In this document: piece after piece, positions 45,949-56,396 of the stretch | Layout of the letters: each line of letters begins with the position of its first letter | Position numbering within the stretch: the stretch's first letter is position 1 | NCBI GenBank assembly: GCA_014218235.1 | Contig: CM024753.1 | Coordinates: 185,046,348-185,110,347 of the forward strand | Length of the DNA: 64,000 nucleotides | Direction of reading: 5' to 3' | DNA from: Colocasia esculenta | Taxonomy: Eukaryota; Streptophyta; Magnoliopsida; Alismatales; Araceae | Translations under genes and position numbers: made by a program | The notes under the pieces: model-generated | Seen by the model: only the letters and a program-made list of their open reading frames with translations | Told to the model about the DNA's origin: nothing | The model's database searches: none

Positions 45949-47203
45949 TGTAGACGCGAGATTTGGCCCATCTCCCGCAAGGCTCTTTGGCCCATTAAGC
46001 CTCGTTTGACCATTTGTTGACCAGCCTCGGATCCTATGTAGACGGCAGCATCGATGGCCGCCTACTTCTGGTTGGCGGCAATCCCCCTGGACGTTGACCC
46101 AAGTAGGCGTCCACATCCATGGACGCCTGCATGCGGTTGGCGGCCTAATCCCTGGACGTCAATAGGGTTTACCTGGTCTGCGCAACTACCCCGAGATTCC
46201 AGCCCACTTGCACCATTCTCTCGGCCATGCAACGCATGTAGCCGTTCCCAACGGGTATATGGGCCACCTAGGCACCCCATTGACCCAGTAAAAATCCTAC
46301 TTGGCCTCCCCCCATTGGTTGGACCTTTAATGCATGGATTGCCAAGTGTGCAAGTGTGTTTCTTCACACTTGAGCATCCAAGGCTCTCAACCCCGAGCTC
46401 CACTGTCTATATAACCTCCCTTTGAGCCCTCTGAACCAGGGAGGAGAGGCTGGACGTCCTTATGCTGCCACTTTGAGAGAAGAGAGAGAAACTTGCACCT
46501 TACCTTCTACCATTCATCCTCTCCTTTCTCTCTTCACTTTGGGACGTTCAGGAGGCTTACTTTGGAGCTGGAGGAACCCTTGCAAGGAGCCAACAACACC
46601 AACAACAAGGATCATCTCCTTCCTCTTCCTCTTTTTCCTTTCCTCTCATTTTAACATTTTGCATGCCACACACACTTTCCCACTCACTCTAGGCACGTAG
46701 GGCACCTTCCTACACACCTAGAAAGGGGTTTCCCAACCAAAAACGGAGGGAATAAGGGTGGTCATAGCATTTGGCAACCCCTCTTCTCAAGTCCGCAACC
46801 GGTACGGGACTTTTCTTTTGGGTCTTTCATACTTCGTTTTGAGCATTTACCACACTCCCTAGAGTCTAATAGAGTCTTTATTTTGGCAGGAACAACCCGC
46901 AGAAGACTACGAAGCTCTTCTCCTTTGGCTGGCCGAAGGAGGAGAAGTTGAAGTCCCACCATCACCCGCAACGCGAGGCCACTGCACCGACGTGATCACA
47001 GCAACCCCTTGGGCACAGGTAAGGCCCTGGCGATCACCAAATCTCCTTCTTTTCGCTTGTTTGCTTCGTTTTCCTTCTAGTCAACTCAGTCAACCGGAGG
47101 GTCAACATGGTCAACCGGCGACCCCTTCATCGCCAACGAGAGTCCGGCGGCATCCGTAAGCATCCGAGAGATCCGGTGACGGAGCGGAAACGAACCGTCT
47201 ACA
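45949..47203 (+). repeat. 5' LTR of F (1255 bp)
   Basis: It begins TGTAGACGCGAGATTTGG and ends ACCGTCTACA. A TATA box (TATATAA) lies at 46408-46414, 459 bases in, at the identical offset in the 3' LTR. The GGCGGC/GGACGTC motif cluster is at 46029-46165, upstream of the TATA box. Confidence 0.97.
46408..46414 (+). promoter_or_regulatory. TATA box of the F 5' LTR
   Basis: TATATAA in CTGTCTATATAACCTCCC. The spacing to a start of transcription inside the LTR is inferred, not seen. Confidence 0.7.
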
Positions 47204-47904
47204 GCTCTCCTCTGGCGATCACGGTGGGACAAGCTTCTGGCACTGTGGTCTTACTGCGGCCAGGTAGACGGCAGGAGATCTTGCCGCCTATACAGGTAAA
47301 CGTCTAGCGTTCCTGCCGTTAATTGTAGTTTAGCGTCCATATCCCTTGTCGTTGATTTTCTGTCAGCGTCCGTCGATCATGCCGTCAATATATTTCTGAT
47401 GAACTGAACGTCCATCTGCATGCCGTTTACTTCACAGAAACTGTTGTTTTGGCTGTTTTGATCTGATTTTGTTTTCTGTTTGCTCCTTGTTTGCTTCTAA
47501 CAGTCCTCAGTCACGGGGGGTTCCTTCCTCTCATCTGTTCTAGCCTCCCCTCACATTTTAGGACAGCCCTTCCTTGGTTTACAACCTTTTACTCGGGGAT
47601 TCCCTCTCGGGTAAATCGGGTTGGCTCCAAGGAAAACTCTGTAAGTCCCTAAATTCCGTGGATTCCCTCACGGTACGGGGCAAGAGGACCTTTACCCTCC
47701 CTGTCTAGCTCACCTACTCACCGGGATTCAAGTGAGACTTGAGAGAACGGCCTTTTAAATCAAGTCAAGTAAATACACAACTTTGATCTTTAAAAGTTTG
47801 GGGACGTTGTTTGATAACGTTGTTTGGTAGAAATCCATACTTTTGCTGAAAACAGTGTAATCACTTCAACTTAAACCATTCTAAAATCCATAGGTTGTGT
47901 GCTA
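47204..47904 (+). other. Leader of F with candidate primer-binding site
   Basis: TGGCGATCACGGTGGG at 47213, nine bases after the LTR, is the best primer-site candidate because Tat elements often use tRNAs ending CGCCA; the tRNA was not identified. Positions 47262-47425 repeat the GACGTC/GCCGTC motif of the LTR. The rest has no gene. Confidence 0.55.
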
Positions 47905-50256
47905 ATGGACACTTGGTTGGATCCTGTTAATATGGCTAATGAACCGACATTTGAGTATGATGATAATGTCAATGAAGTTGTCGGTATGATAAACACTAAC
48001 AATCAGCCCGAGGAATCAGTCCAATCATCCTCCCAGGCCGACAATGAGGAGGTCAGCGTGAGGGTCAACCCCACTCATCCCCAAAGTACTCAAGAGGACC
48101 CCGAGTTTTCCAAACTCATGTCCCGCTATTCGCCCGACGATATCATTTCTATGCTGTCCAAGCATACCATTCGGGCAGCGGCTTCTCCTTCCCCTCCAGC
48201 CCATTCTCCTTTCCATGCTTCCTCATCTAGGCCCGCTCCTAGGCCTCTCACCCCTTCCCAAATTCCTGTATCCCCTATCCCTATCTCCACTCCTATTCCT
48301 CCCACTCCTTTACCTACTTCTACCCCAATTCCTCCACCCATCCACCCATCCTATGTCCAAACCACTCCTCCCACTCAATCCGAATCCATGTCCCGGTCTG
48401 AGACGAAGGGTCTTATTCGGAAACTCTTGGCTGAATCTCTGTCCCTTTCCAAACCTCATTCACTCCAAAACTACTGCAAGCTCCCCAACGCTTACTTCCC
48501 TCCGGGTTTCAAAGCCCCGAAGTACCGCAAGTACGACGGGACCTCTGACCCCCAATACCATCTAGCCGGGTTCACCATGGATTCCCACCGATGGCTGTAC
48601 GACCGGGTTCTCTTAGTTTACCTCTTCCAACAATCGTTAGAAGGGGAAGCTTTGAGGTGGTTTACCTCTCTACCCGCGTCGGACCTGGTTAATTTCGACA
48701 TAGTCTCCGAGCGATTCATCTCTCACTTTTCATACATGGCCACTCAAGTCCCTACACTCCCCGACTTGGTGGCGGAAAAGATGAAGGCGAACGAAGACTT
48801 TGTCACTTATGCCAATCGATGGAGGTCCATGGCCTCGAGAGCCGACATTCCCATTCCCGAGTCCCAAGCCATAACTTTGTTGGTCACCAACACCACCCCT
48901 GTGCTCCGTTCTATTCTAATGCTAAGTGAGTTCCCTTCCTTCTCACATCTTTATAACAGAGCCAGGGTGATTGAAAATTAGATCAAGGACTCCTCTCTCC
49001 CACATTTCTTCGAAGGGAAGCCAAAGGCACGTAAGGCTCCCGCGGCACCCACCACCGAGGGGGTGACCATCAATGAGTCTGTCAGTGCCTGCAGCCAGCC
49101 TTTGAGGCCTCCCAACAAATCCTCCCATCCTCCTTCCAACCCTTCTTCCAACCCTCACCAATTCCCATCTCACCCCTCCAAGCCTTACTCCGCTGTTCCC
49201 CCTCCTTCTGGGTACACCCGACCTGGCCCCAAAAGGTCGCATTACCCTCCTCTCCCTGAGACTCTCGAGGACGTATTCTTCGCCCTCATGTCCTGTGACG
49301 CAATTCAACTCCCCCCACAAAGGGAGAACACCAATTCAAGGGTAGACACCTCCAAGTACTGTCCATACCATAGGACCCATGGTCACTTCATCAACAATTG
49401 CTTTACCTTCCGTGATTGGGTCTATGATATGAATGACCAAGGTAGAATCAACTGGGATGACGTCAAGGTGGCCATAGCCAAGTCTAGGTACACCAAAAAA
49501 GACCTTGGCATTTTCAGTAACCCTCTCCCCACTCACCAAACCAACAACCCCTCCTCATCTAGAGCCCAAGAAAATGTGCATACCATGATACACCTAGGGC
49601 CCCGCGTTGTGAGGAGAGAACAACAGTGGGGGGTAGAAGGTTTCGAAGAATGGTACCTGTGTCCCACGACTGAGTCTCAGGAGCCTTCCACGTCGGTAGA
49701 TGCCATCCTAGAGGAGAGACCATTAGTGCTCATCCGTCCTCCCCAAGATGCTCATCCCACTATCCTCACTCCCCTTGCCAATGAGTCATCCTCCCAACCC
49801 CTCCAGCTCATCCGTCCTCAGTCTCAGGAGGCCGTGCATGTCACGCTCCGAAACCGGATTGTTCCTCCACCTCCGCGGCCATCCCAAGATGAGGAGGATA
49901 ATGGGCCTCCACCCCCGGCCGGCACCAAATATGATATTCTCCAACATCTTGATAAGACGCCCGCGAGGGTGTCTATTTTAGAATTGATTCGGAGGTCGCC
50001 ATCACATCAATCCACTCTCCTCCAGTTCCTCCAAAAGATCATGGTCAATGATGATCTCCCTCCTAGTGGGGTCACCGGCGCCATTCTCTCCCTTACCCAA
50101 GGACCCTCAATCTCTTTCTCGGACAAGGATCTCGCCACCCCCGAGTGTCGTTCGCTTCCTCTTTGTCTCACCATCAACCTCAATGGGGGTTTCGGTGGAC
50201 TCCACTCTTATCGACACCGGGGCATCTATCAACGTCTGTCCGATGAAGACCCTTAA
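47905..50256 (+). pseudogene. gag: gag of F
   Basis: The first ATG in the frame is 47905 (MDTWLDPVNMANEPTFEYDD). A Pro/Ser-rich stretch (residues 100-165) precedes the capsid region with YRKYDGTSDPQYHLAGF, EGEALRWFTSLPA and FISHFSYMA. A stop at 48979-48981 interrupts the frame, which continues unchanged to 50256. The second part has the zinc-binding YCPYHRTHGHFINNC (near 49357) typical of Tat gag, then RINWDDVKVAI. The protease frame overlaps its end in another frame (50048-50878), so gag and pol are now offset by one base. Confidence 0.88.
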
Positions 50257-50878
50257 GCAATTGGGTTTAGGGGAAGAGAATTTGGAGAAGAGTTGCTCCA
50301 CCATAGCTGCCTATGACAACTCCAAAAGAGTTGCCAAAGGCAAGATTGCTCTCAAACTAGAAGTCAGACCTGTCACCATGTCTACCGAATTTCTAGTCCT
50401 TGACGTCGATCCGGCCTACAAGGCCATTCTCGGTCGTCCTTGGCTAGAACAAACTCTAGGGGTCCCTTCCACCGCCCACCAATGCTTCAAATTTCCTTTC
50501 AATGGGCGGGTGATCAAGATTAAGAGCATTCCCATTCTGGAGACCCTCAATGCCATTACCTCAGAACAGATGCCGCACTTATTCATTCCCGATAAAGGGA
50601 AGAAACCTGTCATGTCAATCTTTGACTTCCCCTTACCCTGTGACCTCGGCCAGCCTCCCAAGCCCGCTGTAGAACCCCATGTCCCATGTCTCCCGGGAAA
50701 AGGTTGGGAAGTAATGGCCAATATTGGCTATGTTCATGGCCGCGGGTTAGGTGCGAATGAAAAAGGGGAGACCCAGAGCGTCCAGGCAATTAGGAGGTTG
50801 TTACCTAAGGCCGGTCTAGGTTTCCACCCAGACCCTGTCCATCCGGACCCATTTATACCGTATCAACCCCTTACCTAG
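50048..50878 (+). pseudogene. pol: Protease and G-patch region of F pol
   Basis: In a frame one base off gag, the aspartic protease shows TLIDTGASINVCP (near 50203), then LDVDPAYKAILGRPWL (near 50400). Near 50695-50800 comes the G-patch KGWEVMANIGYVHGRGLG, a glycine-rich RNA-binding motif known in this place in Tat elements. The frame ends in a stop at 50876. The same frame continues as the linker and RT further on. G-patch proteins usually contact RNA or helicases; in the element its role is not established. Confidence 0.85.
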
Positions 50879-51538
50879 ACTTTAAAGGAGCATTTTGTCC
50901 AGGGGCCGACCCAGCTGGGGACCAGGGAGCCCGTAATAGAAGAAATACCTTGCTCTGAGAGTGAGGATGAAGAAGAAGAAGAGGATGCCCAAATAGAAGA
51001 CATTTCCGACGATTTTGGTCTCCTCTCCCTCTTTGGCTCTGATCTCCCTTCTCCCCCATCATCATCACCATCATCTCCATCTCCCTCCACTGCCGTGTGC
51101 TCGCCACACAATTCAGTTCCTCCATCCACCTCTAATCCCCTTCTTTCTCCTCCTGTCCTCTCTCCATCCCTCATCTTGCCAGTCGAGGCTACCTTGAGTC
51201 AGCAACTCATGGTTCTTGGCCTTGACTCAAAAAAAAAACGCCAATTTTGAAAATTGGAAATCCGAGGTCTCCATTGAGCACCCTTCCTCTCTGGAACCTC
51301 TTCCGCTCGGCCAGGGGCCGACGCTTTCGTCTTAAGTTCCTCTTCCTCTTGCCCCCCTAGGGGCACTTCCCTTGTACATAGTTTTGTACATAGCAGTCAT
51401 GTAAATAGTGGTCTAGATTCTAGTTTAGAGTCAGGTCTAGAGGCTAGTCTAGGATCTGGTTTAAGTCTAGGAGAGTCTAGTTCCTCTCAGCCATGCACGC
51501 GCAAGGAGAAGGGTAGGCAAGTTCCTGCCCGTTTTGTC
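50879..51538 (+). other. Acidic and Ser/Pro-rich linker between G-patch and RT of F
   Basis: Reading in the RT frame gives an acidic run (SESEDEEEEEDAQIEDIS), then Ser/Pro repeats, then stops around the run of A at 51229. It is low-complexity linker coding sequence in decay, not a separate gene. Confidence 0.6.
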
Positions 51539-52924
51539 ATGGCCTTGGCTGAGAGATGTGCTAAGTTAAGTCAGGTGCCAGAATTTCTTGAGGACCCTGC
51601 TCTCGTAGAATCAGATTTTGAAGAAGGTGACTCCGTAGACGACGGCTTAGGAGTTTATTTGTTAGATTTTGATGAGGAGTGTGAGTCGGGAGATCCTGGG
51701 TTAGGAGAAGAGGACCCAGTGAGCTCCTATGTGGATGGCACAAAAAGGTTCGACGAGCCAACCATGGCTGTAGACGAGCCTACTAAAGAGGTCAACCTTG
51801 GCACTGAAGAATCCCCGAAGACAGTTTTGATTAGTGCCAACTTGAGTGTTGAAGAAGAAGAAGCCTTGGTAGCTATTCTTAAAGAATTTTCCGACGGATT
51901 TGCTTGGTCTTACGAGGACATGCCGGGACTCGATACCTCTTTGGTCGAGCATCGTTTGGTCCTAAAAGCCGACGCAAAGGCCGTCAAGCAAAAGTTGAGA
52001 AGGCTACATCCTAAGCTTGCACTCAAGATCAAAGAGGAAGTTGACAAGTTGCACAAAGCTAAATTTATTACGGTTGTGCTATATTCACAGTGGGTAGCTA
52101 ATATCGTCCCTGTAATGAAGAAGGACGGTAAGGTTAGGATCTGTATAGATTTCCGTGACCTTAATCGTGCTTGCCCAAAGGACGATTTCCCTCTCCCACA
52201 CATAGATGTCCTAGTGGACAATACTGCCGGCTTCGAGCTTTTGTCGTTTATGGATGGTTTCTCTGGGTACAACCAGATTCGCTTGGCGGAGGAAGACCAG
52301 GAGAAAACTTCATTTACAACGCCCTGGGGGACTTATTGTTATGTCGTCATGCCCTTCGGATTGAAGAATGCGGGAGCAACCTATCAAAGGGCAATGATGG
52401 AAATTTTTCATGACATGATGCATGTGCACATGGAGGTCTATGTGGACGATGTCTTGGTAAAATCAAAGACTCGACATGGCCATGCTGAGGTCCTCCGGGC
52501 AGTTCTCCAAAGGTCTAGAAAGCACAATCTTAAGATGAACCCCAAGAAGTGAGTCTTTGGTGTCTCTTCGGGGAAATTGCTTGGGTTCATAGTAAGTAAG
52601 CGGGGAATTGAAATTGATCCTAACAAGGCCAAAGAAATAATTGACATGCCTCCTCCTAGGAATATCAGAGAAGTTAGAGGGCTAATTGGCAGACTCCAGT
52701 TTATTCGGAGATTTATCTCCCAGCATTCAATCCGCTGTAGGCCCTTCTACGAGATGCTTAGAGGAGAGGCGAAGTTTAATTGGGACGATAAGTGTCAGAA
52801 GGCCTTTGATGAACTGAAGAGCTATCTTTTTAATCCCCCTGTTCTCGCTCCTCCGGTCCCGGGTCAGCCTTTACTGCTCTATGTGTCAACCACAGAAGAT
52901 TCAACTGGAGCGGTTTTGGCCTAA
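51539..52924 (+). pseudogene. pol: Reverse transcriptase and start of RNase H of F pol
   Basis: Motifs in order: SQWVANIVPVMKKDGKVRIC (near 52085), FRDLNRACPKDDFPLP, FMDGFSGYNQI, TPWGTYCYVVMPFGLKNAGATY cut by nothing, and the active-site VYVDDVLVKS (near 52440). A stop at 52550 splits it from LGFIVSKRGIEIDP and the thumb/connection; a second stop at 52922 follows ...DSTGAVLA of RNase H. Both halves are in one frame. The protein copies element RNA into DNA. Confidence 0.9.
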
Positions 52925-52951
52925 TACGACGATGAGAAGAAGGAGAGAGCG

Positions 52952-55114
52952 GTGTACTATTTATCCAAGTTATTCAATGAGGCTGAAAAGAAGTGCACCG
53001 CCATGGAAAGAACGTGCGCAGCCGTCGTCTGGGTTGCCCAGAAGTTGAAGCATTATTTCTTGGCTCATGAAGTGAAGCTTCTGGCGCGTATGGACCCTGT
53101 TCGGTACTTGCTTGAGAAGCCTGTCCTGACTGATCGGTTAATGAGGTGGCAAAGTTTCCTCAATCAATTTGATATCACCTACGTTAACCAAAAGTCAATA
53201 AAGGGGCATGCTATTGCCGAGCATTTTGCCCACCACCCCTTACCTTCATGCTCTCCTGTTGATGAAAGCTTTCCCAATGAAGAGTTAGGAGCCATTATCG
53301 ATGGTGAACCTTCGTGGGTGCTTTACTTCGATGGGGCGCTCAATTCTAAAGGGTGTGGGATAGGGGCAGTCCTCCTCTCACCGGAAGGGGTAGTCATTCC
53401 GCACGCCTATCAGTTAACCTTCCGAGCCACCAACAATGTGGCTGAGTACGAGGCTCTCCTAGTCGGGCTGAAAATGGCTTTATTGCTCGGAGTCAAGGAG
53501 TTAAGGATTATTGGAGATTCACAGTTGATACTCCGTCAATCTCTTAGCAAGTACCAGACCCGGGACCCCAAGCTGAAACCATACCAAGAGTTGGTAGGAA
53601 AAGTAGTCCGGCAGTTTAGGAATCTCACCTTAGTTCACACTCCTAGGGCCCAAAATATCCTAGCGGATTCTCTCGCCTCCCTCGCGTCTTCCATTCCCAG
53701 TCCTTTGGGAAAGTCTTCTGAAACCGTCTCTGTTCAGAAGTTAAGAGTCCCTTCCCATGTCGATCCGTGGTTCTCTCAGCTCGTGCGTCCTTCTCCATCC
53801 CTTCAGGTCCATACGCTTTCCAAAGAGCCAGAAATTGACCTCGAAGATGGCCATCCCTGGTATTTTGACATCGAAAACTTTCTCAAAGATGGATCCTTCC
53901 CTGATTATGCCACCTCTACCGATAGACGGGCAATTCGTCGCGTCTCGGAGCGTTACAAGATCATAGGTGTCATTCTCTACAAAAAGTCTCTCAGCGGGGT
54001 CTATCTCCGTTGCCTTGATGAAATCGAATCTCAAGATGTTGTTGAAGCCGCTCACTCTGGTGAATGTGGTGGTCATGTTAATGGTAGAGCAATTGCCCAG
54101 AAATTGCTAAGACATTATTATTGGCCCACTATGGAAGAGGACTGTCGCCATTTTGTCTGTCACTGTGCTAAATGCCAATTGCACGGTGACAAAATTCATG
54201 CTCCTTCCTCTTCTCTTCACCCTCTCATCTCACCATGGCCTTTCGCCATGTGGGCATTTGACGTGGTCGGTCCTCTTGCAGACAGAACCAGAGAAGTCCG
54301 GAAGAAGTCCTTCATTCTGACCGCCACGGAGTACTTCACGAAGTGGGCCGAAGCAGAAGCATTCATAGAAGTCAAAGCTTCAACGGTCGTCAAGTTCATC
54401 AAGCGCAACATTCTTGCAAGATTCGGCGTGCCTCGGGACATCGTCACCGACAACGGACCGCAATTCACTTCACAGGAGCTTCGCGACATGTGGGGTAAAT
54501 ATGGCATTAACTTGCATCATTCATCACCATATTATCTAAAAGGTAATGGACAAGTTGAAGCTACTAACAAAATGCTCATTAAAATCATAAAGAAAATATG
54601 CAAATCTCACAACAATGCTGACTGGCCAGATCGCTTGGTTGAAGCTCTTTGGGCTTATCGCACCTCGGTCCGAACCCCTACAGGGCAAACTCCCTATGCC
54701 TTGACGTACGGATCGGATGCGATACTCCCATACGAGATCTTCGTCCCTTCGCTTAGAGTTCAGTTGGATTCCGAACTTGATCCTGATCAACGTCGGGAAG
54801 CCTTGTTGGCACAACTTGAACTCTTAGATGAAAGAAGAATGATAGCGGTTGACCATGCACAAGTCTATCGTCAGAGAATTGCACGTTTTTATGCCAAACG
54901 AGTTCTTGAGAGAAAATTCGAAGTGGGTGAGTTGGTCCTTAAGCGTAAAATCTTAAAAGCACCAGGTCCCAGGAGCAAATTGCAAGAAAATTGGGAGGGT
55001 CCATTCGTTGTCAAAGAAGCATACTCAAGGAACGCTTATAGGTTAGTGGATGCCGAGAGAGTTGAGATAACGCACCCTTGGAATGCAGTCTACCTCAAGA
55101 AATTCTACCCTTAG
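52952..55114 (+). CDS. pol: RNase H end, archaeal-type RNase H and integrase of F pol (720 codons open)
   Basis: Residues 1-95 finish the RNase H linked to RT. Residues 115-250 form a second, archaeal-type RNase H (VLYFDGALNSKGCGIGAVLL, NVAEYEALLVGL, GDSQLIL, DSLASLAS), a hallmark of Tat elements. Integrase follows: zinc region with HYYWPTMEEDC and CAKCQLHG (residues 385-410), then D near 435 (FDVVGPL), D near 498 (VTDNGPQF) and E near 535 (NGQVEATN). The C-terminal part (GPRSKLQENWEGPFVV) has no chromodomain. The frame is uninterrupted, but upstream stops mean it would not be reached normally; its first codon here is not a natural start. Confidence 0.93.
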   Translation: MYYLSKLFNEAEKKCTAMERTCAAVVWVAQKLKHYFLAHEVKLLARMDPVRYLLEKPVLTDRLMRWQSFLNQFDITYVNQKSIKGHAIAEHFAHHPLPSCSPVDESFPNEELGAIIDGEPSWVLYFDGALNSKGCGIGAVLLSPEGVVIPHAYQLTFRATNNVAEYEALLVGLKMALLLGVKELRIIGDSQLILRQSLSKYQTRDPKLKPYQELVGKVVRQFRNLTLVHTPRAQNILADSLASLASSIPSPLGKSSETVSVQKLRVPSHVDPWFSQLVRPSPSLQVHTLSKEPEIDLEDGHPWYFDIENFLKDGSFPDYATSTDRRAIRRVSERYKIIGVILYKKSLSGVYLRCLDEIESQDVVEAAHSGECGGHVNGRAIAQKLLRHYYWPTMEEDCRHFVCHCAKCQLHGDKIHAPSSSLHPLISPWPFAMWAFDVVGPLADRTREVRKKSFILTATEYFTKWAEAEAFIEVKASTVVKFIKRNILARFGVPRDIVTDNGPQFTSQELRDMWGKYGINLHHSSPYYLKGNGQVEATNKMLIKIIKKICKSHNNADWPDRLVEALWAYRTSVRTPTGQTPYALTYGSDAILPYEIFVPSLRVQLDSELDPDQRREALLAQLELLDERRMIAVDHAQVYRQRIARFYAKRVLERKFEVGELVLKRKILKAPGPRSKLQENWEGPFVVKEAYSRNAYRLVDAERVEITHPWNAVYLKKFYP

Positions 55115-56396
55115 TCAGTCAGTCAGTCCGTCAAGTCGGTCATTCATCACTTGTTGAGGTGTGGGTCTACTTTCTTTACTCTTCCACGTGGCCACTAGTA
55201 AGGAAGGATTTATTCACACACCACACGATGTTGGAGTACTACCCCTAACTGGAAAATCACAAGTACACTCGGGCGGTCTCATCCGGTCAATGTGTTTCCC
55301 CTATTCTTTTCCCACTCGGTCGTGTCTGGAAATGGAACAAACTACGAGTAGGGGACCACCCACTCTCTTTTAAAAGGACAAGGTCACCATAAAACAGGGG
55401 CAACTAATAAGAGCAAGGGACAAAATGTCAAATCAAGCCTCAAAAGGAGAAAAGAAAAGTCAAAAGGTCAAAAAAGGGTAGCAAAAAGTACGTACCCAGA
55501 AAAAGGTTGACCAACTCAAGGAGGTAGCAAAAAGTACATGCCTCCACCCCAGAAATTAGAAATGAAATGAGGAATTCTCCTGAAAACAATGGTTGACTAA
55601 GTCCGTTTGATATGGGATGTCGGTTTGGAAACAAAAAGTAGTTTGAACCAAAAGCTCTACATGACTTTCTATACTTTTCTTCCCATTTCCCTCTCTAGGG
55701 GCATTTTGATTGTATAAAATCCTCCGTAGTGGAAAATATCAAGAAGGCTAGGGGCAATTTTCAACATTAAAGATTTCATGCACATCCTTCCTTACTCTTG
55801 ACCTCTGTGGTTAAGTAGATCGTGTAAACCCTATACCGCAACATGTGATGAGTATGTGTCTTAGAGTCTAAAAATCAAAAAAAAAAATACAAAAATGCAA
55901 AAACAACAAAAAGAGAGTCCCTTGATGTATATATTTCACGTTGTACATATTTTCTCTCAATTTTTTTTCCTTATTCTCAAAAACAAAAAATTTTTTTAGA
56001 AAAATTAAAAATCCAAAAAATTTAGTGGTACCATGTATATATGCTAACATTCTCCTTATTTTCTTATCAAAAACAAAAACAACAAAAAAAATCAAGAAAA
56101 CAACAAACCAAAAAAATGCATGTGCATATTTCCCCTTTCAGTTATTTTATTATGGTCCTATCTTTGATTAGAAATTAGCCCCTTGACCAGATCTCAAGAA
56201 AGGTATATCGTAGGCAAGGGGCTAAAAACAGATCTACACTAACATGTTTCCTTTAAGTGTTGTGGATACAGGATGCAGGAACCAAAGAACAAAAGCAAAC
56301 CATTCAAGTGCAAATGACAAAAGTCCACAAAGTCTACTATAATGATCAAGTTCTGTACATATCATGACACGGGCATACCCCTGGTGGTACAAAAGC
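55115..56396. other. Non-coding tract between pol and the antisense gene of F
   Basis: It contains A/T-rich stretches with AAAAATC and TTTTTT runs (55868-56110) and the word CTAGGGGCA repeated (near 55694 and 55749). Short frames on both strands are low complexity. An 11-bp perfect inverted repeat with a 29-base loop lies at 56175-56225, listed separately. Confidence 0.6.
56175..56225. terminator. Inverted repeat between convergent pol and antisense gene
   Basis: TTAGCCCCTTG (56175-56185) pairs perfectly with CAAGGGGCTAA (56215-56225). It sits between the 3' end of plus-strand pol and the 3' end of the minus-strand gene. A role in ending or processing either transcript is a guess from position. 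Confidence 0.4.
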
